Shown here: positions 8,267 through 17,076 of the stretch, piece by piece
Position numbering within the stretch: position 1 is the stretch's first letter
How the letters are laid out: every line of letters starts with the position of its first letter
From: Alphaproteobacteria bacterium
GTDB lineage: Bacteria; Pseudomonadota; Alphaproteobacteria; Micavibrionales; Micavibrionaceae
Assembly (NCBI GenBank): GCA_009995045.1
Contig: JAACQG010000015.1
Span: 43,674-107,673 of the forward strand
Length of the DNA stretch: 64,000 nt
Reading direction: 5' to 3'
Notes under the pieces: model-generated
Database searches by the model: none
Seen by the model: only the letters and a program-made list of their open reading frames with translations
Told to the model about the DNA's origin: nothing
Program-made: the position numbers and the translations under genes

Positions 8267-9232
8267 TCATAGATTGGCGCCGCTCGCTGCGCGTGTGCCG
8301 GCTGGCTCAATAAGCTCTTCATTGGCCATACAATATTTCGAATGACCATAACTTGTTGCGATAAACAGGGCATCGTAAGCGCTATCCAAAAGCTCATCGT
8401 AATTCTGACCCGTATCGGGAAACACCGCCGCGCCTATATTGACAGTGACATCAACTGCCCGTCCTTTGATCGAATATTGTGTCGAGCATCGATCAATTAA
8501 TTTTTCGGACAAATCGGAGATACTGCGACCAATGTCATGAAGTGCATTATTATGCACGTAAATCAAAAATTCCCCCTCATTCAGGCTCCCTGCAAATTCC
8601 TCACGCAGCCCTTCACGCATATTCTTGACTGTGCGAATACCAACCTCTCGCGCGACCTCTCTGCCAAATTGGGCGTAGATATTCTTAAAATTCGATATCG
8701 ACATAATCATCATCGCATCCTGATGCCCCCATTCCTCAGCCTTCTTGATAAACGAATTGACCGTCTGGCTTAAAAACACATTATTCGGCAGGCCGGTATT
8801 GTTATCAAATTGCGCCTGATTACGCAGTGCATTTTCAATATTCTGGCGGAAAATCGAGGAGCGAATAATGCGGTTTAAAACATAAGCATTCCCGTATCCC
8901 TTAACGATAAATTCCTGCGCCCCCTCTCGGAGTGCCTCCATCGCCAAACGATCACAATTGGTTGATGTCAGGCATATAATCGGCGTCTGAGGGGCATGTT
9001 TTTTAAAGATTTTCACATTCTTCTCACCCGCCCCCTCCGGCAGATTAAGGTCCAATAAGATCGCATCATAGTGATGCTCCCCAACCATATTCAATCCATC
9101 AATAAGATCGCCCGCATGGTCAATCGTATATTCGTTTTGAAACCCCTTCGTGCTTCTTAATGTCTCCTGAAGGATGGTGACGTCATATGGATCGTCTTCG
9201 ACATAAAGAACCCTTATCGTGTCATTGCTCAT
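8267..9232 (-). CDS. receiver protein with degenerate GGDEF domain (paralogue)
   Basis: A 321-residue protein of the same design as its neighbour at 7141. The receiver has D13/D14 and phosphoacceptor Asp61 (LLDLNLPEG) with Lys111. A linker helix follows (SSIFRQNIENALRNQAQFDNNTGLPNNVF), then a GGDEF-fold domain. The signature is NEGEF at 218-222 and the metal-binding MSISNFKNI segment is also altered, so cyclase activity is unlikely. It is transcribed convergently with the neighbour, 166 bp apart. The two genes are probably products of an old duplication with inversion (inference). AGGGGAGA precedes the ATG. Confidence 0.85.
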   Translation of the reverse strand: MSNDTIRVLYVEDDPYDVTILQETLRSTKGFQNEYTIDHAGDLIDGLNMVGEHHYDAILLDLNLPEGAGEKNVKIFKKHAPQTPIICLTSTNCDRLAMEALREGAQEFIVKGYGNAYVLNRIIRSSIFRQNIENALRNQAQFDNNTGLPNNVFLSQTVNSFIKKAEEWGHQDAMMIMSISNFKNIYAQFGREVAREVGIRTVKNMREGLREEFAGSLNEGEFLIYVHNNALHDIGRSISDLSEKLIDRCSTQYSIKGRAVDVTVNIGAAVFPDTGQNYDELLDSAYDALFIATSYGHSKYCMANEELIEPAGTRAASGANL

Positions 9233-9375
9233 GAACGATCTCCCCTTATTTGGTTATTAACAGTAACGCAAAATTATTATTTGAATGATGTAAGTATTAA
9301 TAAAACATTAACAAAAATTCCGATAATCCATCAAGGTTTATCGATTCGAATTTATTTCAAATTTTATGAATTCAA

Positions 9376-11208
9376 TTAGGCTGCGGCGTTAATGGCATCA
9401 AGGAATACTTGCCCATACTTATCCAGTTTCGATTGGCCAACACCCGGCACACCGCTCATCGCCGTCAAGCTCAGCGGCTGGCGCAAAACCATATCAATCA
9501 GCGTACGATCATGAAAAACCACATAAGGCGGCACATTATTATCTTTCGCAATTTTCATCCTGAGCGCCTTAAGCGTGGCAAATAAATCTTGCTCGGCCTC
9601 ACTCTCAAGGCTCAACGCAGGATCCGTCTTCTTTGCATTGCCCGATGACGCGCCGCCAACACTTTTTGGATCAAGCCGCACCTCAAGCGCAGGCTTATCA
9701 CGCAAAAAATCAGCTCCATTTGGCGTCATCTTCAAGCCGCCATGCGCATCCATATCCACATATACAAGCCCACGCGCCACCATCTGCCGAATAAGGCTTT
9801 GCCATTCTTTCGATGAATGCTCGCCGCCAATGCCAAATGTGCTGAGCGTGTCATGCCCGTTCTTCGCTATGCGATCATTGCTCTTACCCAAAAGCACATC
9901 AATCACATACCCGCCGCCGAACATCTGGCCCGTGCGCAAGATACATGACAAGAGTTTCTGTGCGGCAATGCTGCCATCAAACGTCTTGGGCGGGCGCAAG
10001 CATGTGTCACAATTGCCGCACGGCTCGCCGCTATCATCAAAATAATGCAACAACACTTGCCGCCGACATGTCGCGCTCTCGCAATACCCTAAAAATGCAG
10101 TGAGCTTTTGCCGCTCAATACGCTTTTGTTCTTCGGGTGCATCTGATCCTTCAATCATTTGCCTCTGCAACGCCAAATCTTGTAATCCGTATACCATCCA
10201 CGCAACACTCGGCAAGCCATCACGCCCCGCACGCCCTGTCTCTTGATAATATGCTTCAATGTTTTTCGGCAAATCCATATGCGCCACAAACCGCACATCG
10301 GGTTTGTTAATCCCCATGCCAAACGCGATGGTCGCCACCATAATCACGCCTTCTTCTTTCAAGAACCGCTCTTGGTTGCGCGCCCGAACGCTCGCGTCAA
10401 GGCGTGCATGATAGGGCAGGGCGTTATACCCCTGTCCTGCAAGCCAAGCCGCCGTGTCTTCAACCTTCTTGCGTGACAGGCAATAAACAATCCCGCTTTC
10501 GCCTGCATCACGCCCTTTGAGGAATTTAATCAATTGTGATCGCGGATTATCCTTAATCGCCACTTCATATGTAATATTGGGGCGATCAAACCCCGCCACA
10601 TATAATTTCGGCAAGCCTAGCCGTTCAACAATATCTTTGCGCGTCGGTTGATCAGCCGTCGCCGTCACGGCAATGCAAGGCGTATCGGGATAGCGAGTCC
10701 GCAAAAGCGAGACCTGTCGATATTCCGGCCTAAAATCATGCCCCCATTGTGAAATACAATGCGCCTCATCAATAGCAAACAGCGCGACATTGATATCATC
10801 AAGAATATCCAGAAACATATCATTCACAAGGCGTTCCGGCGCAACATAAACCATATCCAGATGACCATTGCGCAGATCATTCAAATTCCCCTGAAGCTCC
10901 GCATACTCCAAACCCGAATGAATAGCCGCCGCCCTCACGCCAAGCTCTCGCAGCGCCACGACCTGATCTTGCATCAATGCAATCAACGGCGAGACAATAA
11001 TCCCAACCCCATCCATGCATATGGACGGAATCTGGTAGCACAGCGATTTCCCGCTCCCCGTGGGCATCAATACCCCACAGCTTCGTCCTGCAATCACATC
11101 ATTGATAATCTCTGCCTGTTCCCCACGAAACGCATCATATCCAAACACAGAGGATAAAACCTCTTGCGGGGATGGGGAATGGATATCGGAAACGTGAACA
11201 CTTTGCAT
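9376..11208 (-). CDS. recQ: ATP-dependent DNA helicase RecQ
   Basis: A 610-residue superfamily 2 helicase. Walker A lies at about 48-56 (MPTGSGKSL), the DEAH box at 147-150 within AIDEAHCISQWGHDFR (RecQ aromatic loop), and motif VI is YYQETGRAGRDG. The RQC zinc cysteines are in CESATCRR and CGNCDTC. An HRDC domain occupies the last about 75 residues. Length is normal for bacterial RecQ. It acts in recombination and stalled-fork repair. It is monocistronic and divergent from the glucokinase gene. Confidence 0.96.
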   Translation of the reverse strand: MQSVHVSDIHSPSPQEVLSSVFGYDAFRGEQAEIINDVIAGRSCGVLMPTGSGKSLCYQIPSICMDGVGIIVSPLIALMQDQVVALRELGVRAAAIHSGLEYAELQGNLNDLRNGHLDMVYVAPERLVNDMFLDILDDINVALFAIDEAHCISQWGHDFRPEYRQVSLLRTRYPDTPCIAVTATADQPTRKDIVERLGLPKLYVAGFDRPNITYEVAIKDNPRSQLIKFLKGRDAGESGIVYCLSRKKVEDTAAWLAGQGYNALPYHARLDASVRARNQERFLKEEGVIMVATIAFGMGINKPDVRFVAHMDLPKNIEAYYQETGRAGRDGLPSVAWMVYGLQDLALQRQMIEGSDAPEEQKRIERQKLTAFLGYCESATCRRQVLLHYFDDSGEPCGNCDTCLRPPKTFDGSIAAQKLLSCILRTGQMFGGGYVIDVLLGKSNDRIAKNGHDTLSTFGIGGEHSSKEWQSLIRQMVARGLVYVDMDAHGGLKMTPNGADFLRDKPALEVRLDPKSVGGASSGNAKKTDPALSLESEAEQDLFATLKALRMKIAKDNNVPPYVVFHDRTLIDMVLRQPLSLTAMSGVPGVGQSKLDKYGQVFLDAINAAA

Positions 11209-11285
11209 ATGCCGATCATAGAGCGAGCCATCCAGAGAAGTCTAAGCCTAATCCAAATTACCCACTTTCAAATTGAGGATAAGCA

Positions 11286-12170
11286 TTGCATGATAATAAG
11301 ATGAAGATCGTATCTGACATCGGTGGCACCTATGCCCGCTTTGCCCAAGTAAGTGGCGGTGCACCAATATATATCAAAAAATACAGCGTTGGCGATTTCC
11401 CAAATCTCGAAAGCACACTCATGCAATATTGCACCGATCATACCCTTGCTGAAACGGGTGAGCTATCAATTGCTGCCGCGGGCTACCCTGATAATACTGT
11501 CTGGAAAATCACCAACAACCCTGACTGGGTTATCACCCCCGCCGATATCGAAAGTGCGGGATGGCGCATAAAAACCATCCTCAATGATTTCGAAGCAGGC
11601 ACATACAGCCTGCCCCTGCTAACAAAAGACGATCTAAAAACCCTGAATACTGGCACGGAAAATAACAATTCCCTATGCCTCATAGGCGCTGGAACAGGGC
11701 TAGGTCTAGGATATTTCCATCATCCAAACCTCGTGCAAAAGACCCATGGAGGCCATTTCCCCATCGCTAGCCTCAATGACGAACACGGCAGCGCGATAAA
11801 GGACATCCGTGCCACGCTCAACCGCGCTTTAGTGTTCGAAGACATCGTCAGCGGCCCAGGCCTGCACAAGCTCCGCGATATGTACGCCCCCGATAAAGCC
11901 TCGCGCCTATTCCATGAATTCTTGGGGATATTCGCCGCAACCGCTCTTGTTACGGGGCATGCTTATGGCGGCCTCTACATGACGGGCGGTGTTATTACTC
12001 ATTTAATCAAAGACGGCGCTTTTGATACCGATCGCTTCAAAAACGCATTATGCTTTGACGCGGTCGATTGTGTGAAACAAGATATCGTAAACACACCCGT
12101 TCATGTCATCACCGACCCATACCCCGCCCTAAGAGGATTAATCCATGCCCAAAGCCTATCTGACAATTGA
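11286..12170 (+). CDS. glk: glucokinase (ROK-independent, Glk family)
   Basis: A protein of about 290 residues, normal length for proteobacterial Glk, which phosphorylates glucose to glucose-6-phosphate with ATP. The phosphate loop is SDIGGTYARFA near the N-terminus, IGAGTGLGLGYF is the second glycine-rich motif, and GGHFPIA and ITGGV-like MTGGVITHLI segments are conserved. Start choice is open: TTG at 11286 has GAGGA 6 nt upstream, while ATG at 11301 (MKIVSDIGGT) has the more usual N-terminus but no clear ribosome site. It overlaps the next gene by 26 bp, so the two are translationally coupled. Confidence 0.88.
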   Translation: MHDNKMKIVSDIGGTYARFAQVSGGAPIYIKKYSVGDFPNLESTLMQYCTDHTLAETGELSIAAAGYPDNTVWKITNNPDWVITPADIESAGWRIKTILNDFEAGTYSLPLLTKDDLKTLNTGTENNNSLCLIGAGTGLGLGYFHHPNLVQKTHGGHFPIASLNDEHGSAIKDIRATLNRALVFEDIVSGPGLHKLRDMYAPDKASRLFHEFLGIFAATALVTGHAYGGLYMTGGVITHLIKDGAFDTDRFKNALCFDAVDCVKQDIVNTPVHVITDPYPALRGLIHAQSLSDN

Positions 12171-12849
12171 CGACAGCCCGTCAAATGACACGCACGCGCT
12201 GGTGGATTTTTTGGTAGAGAATAAAATCCCCGCAATACTATTCGTGCGCGGCAAAAGGTTAGAGCAAAACCCTAAGGCAATCGAATACGCCATCCAAAAT
12301 GGTATCATCATCGGCAATCATTCCTACGCCCATATCGCCGCAGGAGACATGGAACCCCAAGATTGGGCTGATGATTTAGAAACATGCGAGCACCTGATCG
12401 AGGCCGCATACCGCCGCGTTGATATCCAACGCAAAGCAAAATACTATCGCTTCCCCTATATTGATCGCGGAGACGGCGTAAAGCTGGAGCAAATCGACGC
12501 GCGATCCATCTCACAAACCGAAAAAATCCGCACGTTCCAAAAATACCTTCACACCTATGGCTTCCACCAACCTTTTGAAAATACGCCGCCATCCTACCCA
12601 AGCGCCGCCGAAGACTGTCTTTACACCTTCACCGCCCGCGATTGGATGCTAAACGATGAACATCGTGACAAACACGATATCAAAACCACTGACGACCTTA
12701 TCGCCCGCGCCGCTGCCGACAAAACTATACAATCCGAAGATCACAATCACATCCTCCTCCTCCACGACCAAAACGGTATGACCCAAGATGCAATCGCGCT
12801 CATCCAATATTTTTTAGAAAATAATTTCGAATTCCTTGATTTCGATTAA
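12145..12849 (+). CDS. polysaccharide deacetylase (NodB-like) family protein
   Basis: A 234-residue protein with the NodB fold. Motif 1 is LTIDDSPS (catalytic Asp9, metal Asp10), motif 2 is HSYAH (metal His59 and His63), and motif 3 is RFPYIDRG near residue 108. A late His (LLLHDQ) fits motif 5. No signal peptide is visible, so it may act in the cytosol or be exported another way. It overlaps glk by 26 bp. Substrate cannot be told from sequence; candidates are N-acetylated sugars of the envelope. Confidence 0.85.
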   Translation: MPKAYLTIDDSPSNDTHALVDFLVENKIPAILFVRGKRLEQNPKAIEYAIQNGIIIGNHSYAHIAAGDMEPQDWADDLETCEHLIEAAYRRVDIQRKAKYYRFPYIDRGDGVKLEQIDARSISQTEKIRTFQKYLHTYGFHQPFENTPPSYPSAAEDCLYTFTARDWMLNDEHRDKHDIKTTDDLIARAAADKTIQSEDHNHILLLHDQNGMTQDAIALIQYFLENNFEFLDFD

Positions 12850-12898
12850 AAAAGGGATTAACACTCTTTCATCATGCTTATTGCGTGACATATGTGAT

Positions 12899-12923
12899 GC
12901 GAAGCAAGCCGCAGGTTTGTTCG
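12899..12923. repeat. dispersed hairpin repeat, copy 1
   Basis: This 25-bp sequence differs from 30158-30182 by one base. It folds as CGAA-CAAGCC, loop GCA, GGTTTG-TTCG with one bulged G. It is directly followed by ACTAG-type sequence in both copies. It lies between the deacetylase gene and tRNA-Gly. A second small stem, AAAATTC/GAATTTT, follows at 12931-12951. Confidence 0.7.
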
Positions 12924-12959
12924 CCACTAGAAAATTCTTAAAACGAATTTTCGTATTAA

Positions 12960-13033
12960 GCGGGCGTAGTTCAATGGTAGAACGGCAGCCTTCCAAGCTG
13001 CATATGCCGGTTCGATCCCGGTCGCCCGCTCCA
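12960..13033 (+). tRNA. tRNA-Gly (anticodon UCC)
   Basis: A complete 74-nt cloverleaf. Acceptor arm GCGGGCG/CGCCCGC, D-arm GTTC...GAAC, anticodon arm GCAGC/GCTGC with loop CTTCCAA (anticodon TCC, reads GGA and GGG), T-arm CCGG TTCGATC CCGG, discriminator U73, and an encoded CCA. All stems pair. The variable loop is short, as expected for glycine. Confidence 0.97.
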
Positions 13034-13120
13034 TTTTTCATTTGCCTCAAATGTTCCAATTAGTACCTATCAAAGCACATAATTCCGCTGTTTGTATGGA
13101 TTCTCATGCATGTGCCACAT

Positions 13121-13149
13121 CTTATAAAAATGATCACTATTTTTATAAG
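13121..13149. repeat. AT-rich perfect inverted repeat
   Basis: CTTATAAAAA and TTTTTATAAG are perfect 10-bp arms around a 9-nt centre that begins TGATCA. It lies between tRNA-Gly and the tuf promoter, in a 289-bp non-coding stretch (13034-13322). It could end tRNA transcription or serve as a protein-binding site. The lack of G-C pairs argues against a strong terminator. Confidence 0.55.
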
Positions 13150-13190
13150 CAAAATAAAGCAACGAAAGTCGCCAAATCTTAAAAAATCCG

Positions 13191-13219
13191 TTGACTTTAG
13201 GGCTGTGTTTTCCTAATCA
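13191..13219 (+). promoter_or_regulatory. candidate sigma-70-type promoter of tuf and the S10 operon
   Basis: TTGACT (5 of 6 to the -35 consensus) with a weak -10 at about 13212-13219 (CCTAAT or TAATCA, depending on spacing). It leaves a leader of about 100 nt before tuf. The -35 hexamer is identical to that of the rpsM promoter at 28110. Confidence 0.45.
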
Positions 13220-13322
13220 AGACATTGTAATTCGTGGCGGTTGTAATTAACGATATGACCGATGGCTAAAAACGCGAAGCTATTGAAACCTAAACGCAAA
13301 CTAAAATAAAGGACGATAAGGA

Positions 13323-14501
13323 ATGTCTAAGGAAAAATTTCAAAGAAACAAACCGCACGCGAATATCGGCACAATTGGTCACGTTGACCATGGTAAGACG
13401 ACATTGACAGCGGCATTGGCGCTTAAATTCGGTAATGGTGAGTCAGTTGATAAAATTGACAAAGCCCCTGAAGAAAAAGCACGCGGCATCACAATTTCAA
13501 CGGCGCACGTTGAATACGAAACAGAAAAGCGCCACTACGCGCATGTTGACTGTCCCGGTCACGCAGACTACGTGAAAAACATGATCACTGGTGCGGCGCA
13601 AATGGATGGTGCAATTCTTGTTGTGAACGCAGCGGATGGCCCAATGCCACAAACACGCGAACACATCTTGCTTGCACGCCAAGTTGGTGTTCCTGCGCTT
13701 GTTGTTTACCTCAACAAAGTTGATCAGGTTGATGACGAAGAGCTTCTTGAGCTTGTGGAAATGGAAGTTCGTGAGCTTCTTTCATCTTATGATTTCCCTG
13801 GTGATGATATTCCAATCATCAAAGGGTCTGCGCTCGCAGCTGTTGAAGGTCGTGATCCTGAGATTGGTGAGAACTCAATCGTTGCATTGATGGACGCCGT
13901 TGATGAATACATCCCGACACCAGCACGTGACACAGACAAAGATTTCTTGATGCCCGTTGAAGACGTGTTCTCAATTTCTGGTCGTGGAACAGTTGTAACT
14001 GGTCGTATCGAAACAGGTATCGTGAACGTGAACGACGAGATTGAAATCGTTGGTATCAAAGACACACAGAAAACAATCTGTACTGGTGTTGAAATGTTCC
14101 GCAAGCTGCTTGATCGCGGTGAAGCTGGTGACAACGTTGGTGTTCTTCTTCGCGGTACGAAGCGTGAAGACGTTGAGCGTGGTCAGGTTCTCTGTAAGCC
14201 TGGTACAATCACACCACACACAAAATTCGTAGCGGAAGCTTACATCTTGTCCAAAGATGAAGGTGGACGTCACACACCATTCTTCTCCAACTATCGCCCA
14301 CAATTTTACTTCCGCACAACGGACGTAACTGGCGAATGTGCCCTTCCAAGCGGTACAGAGATGGTGATGCCTGGTGATAACATCAACAACCTTGAAGTAA
14401 CACTCATCGCACCAATCGCGATGACCGAAGGCCTCCGTTTCGCGATCCGCGAAGGTGGACGCACAGTCGGCGCCGGTGTTGTTTCTAAGATCGTTGAATA
14501 A
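13323..14501 (+). CDS. tuf: translation elongation factor EF-Tu
   Basis: A 392-residue GTPase that delivers aminoacyl-tRNA to the ribosome. G1 is GHVDHGKT, the switch I region is ARGITI, G3 is DCPGHADY, and G4 is usually NKxD and reads LNKVDQ here. Domains 2 and 3 ([30 protein letters not shown]) are complete. It is slightly short (396 is common), with a shortened segment after the first helix near residues 35-45. It heads the ribosomal run without fusA, rpsG or rpsL next to it, 28 bp before rpsJ. AAGGA precedes the ATG. Confidence 0.98.
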   Translation: MSKEKFQRNKPHANIGTIGHVDHGKTTLTAALALKFGNGESVDKIDKAPEEKARGITISTAHVEYETEKRHYAHVDCPGHADYVKNMITGAAQMDGAILVVNAADGPMPQTREHILLARQVGVPALVVYLNKVDQVDDEELLELVEMEVRELLSSYDFPGDDIPIIKGSALAAVEGRDPEIGENSIVALMDAVDEYIPTPARDTDKDFLMPVEDVFSISGRGTVVTGRIETGIVNVNDEIEIVGIKDTQKTICTGVEMFRKLLDRGEAGDNVGVLLRGTKREDVERGQVLCKPGTITPHTKFVAEAYILSKDEGGRHTPFFSNYRPQFYFRTTDVTGECALPSGTEMVMPGDNINNLEVTLIAPIAMTEGLRFAIREGGRTVGAGVVSKIVE

Positions 14502-14529
14502 GACATAAAGCGTAAAGGATAACAGAACA

Positions 14530-14856
14530 ATGGACGCACAAACAATTCGCATCACGCTCAAGGCATTCGATCACCGTATCTTGGATACGGCCAGTGCCGA
14601 GATCTTGAACACAGCAAAACGCACAGGCGCGAGCATTCGTGGCCCAGTGCCATTGCCAAACAAGATCAAGAAATTTTCTGTTATCCGTTCGCCTCACGTG
14701 AACAAAGGGTCACAGGAACAATGGGAAATGCGCACACACAAGCGTCTTCTCGATGTTGTTGAGCCAACACCTCAGACAATCGATGCTCTAATGAAGCTAG
14801 ATCTCCCTGCCGGTGTTGACGTTGAAATCAAGATCGGACAAATGCAGGCGGCGTAG
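14530..14856 (+). CDS. rpsJ: 30S ribosomal protein S10
   Basis: A 108-residue protein (E. coli 103) with the S10 signatures [28 protein letters not shown] and [12 protein letters not shown]. It is part of the 30S head and also the NusB partner in antitermination. It is followed by an unusual 99-nt spacer with two small hairpins (CCCCGC/GTGGGG near 14878-14894 and GTTGGG/CTCAAC near 14917-14935) before rplC. Confidence 0.97.
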   Translation: MDAQTIRITLKAFDHRILDTASAEILNTAKRTGASIRGPVPLPNKIKKFSVIRSPHVNKGSQEQWEMRTHKRLLDVVEPTPQTIDALMKLDLPAGVDVEIKIGQMQAA

Positions 14857-14955
14857 CCGACAAATGACCGATCGCAGTCCCCGCGAAAGTGGGGATCTAG
14901 CAAAGTTTAAAACTAAGTTGGGTGTTGTGCTCAACCTCTAGGAAGGAAAAAAGAA

Positions 14956-15822
14956 ATGACTGTTGCAAAACAAAGAATAGGGCTTATCGCTCGCAAAGAA
15001 GGCATGACACGCATCTTCGATGAAGATGGTCGCCATGTTCCTGTTACTGTTCTGAAGGTTGATGAGTGCCAAGTAATTGCACACATGACGGAAGAAAAAG
15101 ACGGCTACACAGCTGTTCAGCTAGGCGCGGGTAAAGCAAAAGTAAAACGCACAAGCAAAGCCAATCGCGGCCACTTCGCAAAAGCGAAAGTTGAGCCAAA
15201 GAAAAAGCTTGTTGAGTTTCGTGTCGTGAATGAAAACATGCCTGACATTGGCGCAGAAATTGGTGCAAACCACTTCATCGCCGGTCAATTCGTTGACGTT
15301 ACCGCGACATCCAAAGGTAAAGGTTTTGCCGGTGCGATGAAGCGTCACAACTTTGGTGGTATGCGCGCATCTCACGGTGTGTCGATCTCTCACCGTGCGC
15401 ATGGTTCAACAGGTCAGTGTCAAGAACCTGGCCGCGTTTTCAAGGGTAAGAAAATGGCTGGTCACATGGGTGATGAGCGCGTAACAACGCAAAACCTTCA
15501 GGTTGTTGCTGTTGACCTTGAAGACAACCTCATTCTTGTTAAAGGCGCAGTTCCCGGTGCGAGATCCGGTTGGGTTGTCCTTAACGACGCAGTGAAGAAG
15601 GCATTTCCTGAAGATGCTCCAATGCCTGCAGGAATTAAGGTTGATGAAAAGAAAATGGAAGCTGAGCAAGCTAAGCTTGATGAAGAAGCCGCCGCATTGG
15701 CCGCTGAGCAAGAAGCAGAATTGCGCGCACAGCAAGAAGCAGATCTAAAAGCCGCTGAAGCTAAAGCAGAAGAAAATGCTGAAGCCGATGCAGAAACAAA
15801 AGAAGAAAAGGGTGACGAATAA
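14956..15822 (+). CDS. rplC: 50S ribosomal protein L3 with charged C-terminal tail
   Basis: A 288-residue protein. Residues 1-210 are normal bacterial L3, including the [13 protein letters not shown] loop that reaches toward the peptidyl-transferase centre and [12 protein letters not shown] with the methylatable Gln context. After about residue 215 a tail rich in Ala, Glu and Lys ([20 protein letters not shown] and on) adds about 70 residues not present in E. coli L3 (209 residues); it looks like a single charged helix. The stop overlaps the rplD start (TAATG), which indicates coupled translation. Confidence 0.97.
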   Translation: MTVAKQRIGLIARKEGMTRIFDEDGRHVPVTVLKVDECQVIAHMTEEKDGYTAVQLGAGKAKVKRTSKANRGHFAKAKVEPKKKLVEFRVVNENMPDIGAEIGANHFIAGQFVDVTATSKGKGFAGAMKRHNFGGMRASHGVSISHRAHGSTGQCQEPGRVFKGKKMAGHMGDERVTTQNLQVVAVDLEDNLILVKGAVPGARSGWVVLNDAVKKAFPEDAPMPAGIKVDEKKMEAEQAKLDEEAAALAAEQEAELRAQQEADLKAAEAKAEENAEADAETKEEKGDE

Positions 15823-16445
15823 TGAAAATCGCCGTTAAAACACTCGACGGAAAAGCATCAGGCGATATCACGCTTGATAAAGAGATCTTTGGCGTAGAAG
15901 TACGCAGCGATCTGCTTCACCGCATGGTTAATTACCAGCTTGCAAAACGCCGCTTGGGTAACCATAAAGTTAAACAACGCCATGAGATCTCAGGGACAGG
16001 TAAAAAGCCTTGGGCACAAAAAGGAACAGGGCGCGCACGTGCCGGTGACTTGAAGCGTAACATCGACCGTGGTGGTGCAACTATATTCGGTCCTGTCGTA
16101 CGCTCACACGCAATCGACCTTCCGAAGAAAGTCCGCAAAGCAGCATTACGCTCTGCACTTTCATCGAAAGCAGCCGAAGGGAAAATCATCATCCTTGATG
16201 ACGTGACAGCAAAAGAGCACAAAACCAAGCCAATGGTTGAAGCGCTTAAAAAGCTAGACATCACAAGTGCATTGATCCTCGGTGGCACAGAAATTGATGT
16301 AAACTTCGCCCGCGCAACAGCAAACATTCCTTTGATTGATGTTTTGCCTAGCCAAGGTGCAAATGTTTATGACATTCTCCGCCGCGACACATTGGTGCTG
16401 ACAAAAGCTGCAGTCAACGATTTGACTGAGAAATTGAAGGGATAA
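15822..16445 (+). CDS. rplD: 50S ribosomal protein L4
   Basis: A 207-residue protein of standard length. The basic loop KQRHEISGTGKKPWAQKGTGRAR that lines the exit tunnel is intact, followed by PRSHAIDLPKKVRKAAL-type sequence. In E. coli L4 autoregulates the S10 operon; whether that holds here is unknown. Start overlaps the rplC stop by 1 base; rplW follows after 6 bp. Confidence 0.97.
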   Translation: MKIAVKTLDGKASGDITLDKEIFGVEVRSDLLHRMVNYQLAKRRLGNHKVKQRHEISGTGKKPWAQKGTGRARAGDLKRNIDRGGATIFGPVVRSHAIDLPKKVRKAALRSALSSKAAEGKIIILDDVTAKEHKTKPMVEALKKLDITSALILGGTEIDVNFARATANIPLIDVLPSQGANVYDILRRDTLVLTKAAVNDLTEKLKG

Positions 16446-16451
16446 TTTATC

Positions 16452-16766
16452 ATGGCAAAAGCTAAGAAAACAGAAGCAACAGAGCGCGACTACAACACAG
16501 TCCTCGCGCCGCATGTAACAGAAAAAGCGACACTCGGCTCCGAACACGGCCAAGTGACTTTTAAGGTTGCATTGAAAGCAACAAAACCTGAAATCAAAGC
16601 AGCAGTTGAAAACCTCTTTGACGTTAAGGTAAAAGCTGTCAATACAATGATCCAAAAAGGCAAAACAAAGCGTTTTAAAGGCATCGTGGGCAAGCGTTCA
16701 GACTTTAAAAAAGCAGTTGTTACCCTTGAAGAAGGTGAAGTGATTGATACAGGTGTTGGAGTATAA
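16452..16766 (+). CDS. rplW: 50S ribosomal protein L23
   Basis: A 104-residue protein at the tunnel exit, the docking site for trigger factor and [27 protein letters not shown] and [12 protein letters not shown] are typical. It has a short N-terminal Lys-rich extension ([14 protein letters not shown]). It is followed not by rplB but by an 82-codon ORF of foreign look. Confidence 0.97.
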   Translation: MAKAKKTEATERDYNTVLAPHVTEKATLGSEHGQVTFKVALKATKPEIKAAVENLFDVKVKAVNTMIQKGKTKRFKGIVGKRSDFKKAVVTLEEGEVIDTGVGV

Positions 16767-16772
16767 TTTACG

Positions 16773-17021
16773 TTGCGTACTGAGTTAGATTTAAATAAAA
16801 GAAGGCAACTGGTTGATCAGTTCTTAAAAATGGCCTTTCCACCTAACGGTATCGGTATGGGAACAGCCAGAAAAGATCAGCTATCAGAGGCTTTTAAGAT
16901 AAAACCTACTGGGTATCAGGCTCAGACTGCGATATCTGGTTTTATTAAATCTGTTGGAGCTAATCCTAGTCAAGCTACTGTTTCGGCAATGTCTAGAGAG
17001 TTAAGCGCAGCGTTTGAGTAA
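16773..17021 (+). CDS. unknown 82-residue ORF inserted in the S10 operon
   Basis: An open frame between rplW and rplB, where other bacteria have a few bases. It starts with TTG at 16773, with GGAG 11 nt upstream overlapping the end of rplW, and ends with GAGTAA. The product is soluble and helical (LDLNKRRQLVDQFLKMAF, ATVSAMSRELSAAFE), with a Gly/Pro-rich PPNGIGMG turn. I recognise no family. Codon use differs sharply from the flanking genes: four of five Arg codons are AGA/AGG, Leu is mostly TTA/CTA, and ACT, AGT and ATA are used. The flanking ribosomal genes use CGT/CGC and ACA/ATC. This suggests recent acquisition, but it is kept in frame without stops. Confidence 0.6.
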   Translation: MRTELDLNKRRQLVDQFLKMAFPPNGIGMGTARKDQLSEAFKIKPTGYQAQTAISGFIKSVGANPSQATVSAMSRELSAAFE

Positions 17022-17076
17022 AAAAGTTTTAAACCATGGTGGCTCGCCGAGAATGAGTGAATAAAGGAAGAAGAAA

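Noticed and set aside
13971-14561. Long minus-strand open frame (196 codons) opposite tuf
   Set aside because: Shadow of the biased tuf codon use; no ribosome site or family features. The same holds for other antisense frames over ribosomal genes and over recQ, panB and acyl-CoA dehydrogenase.
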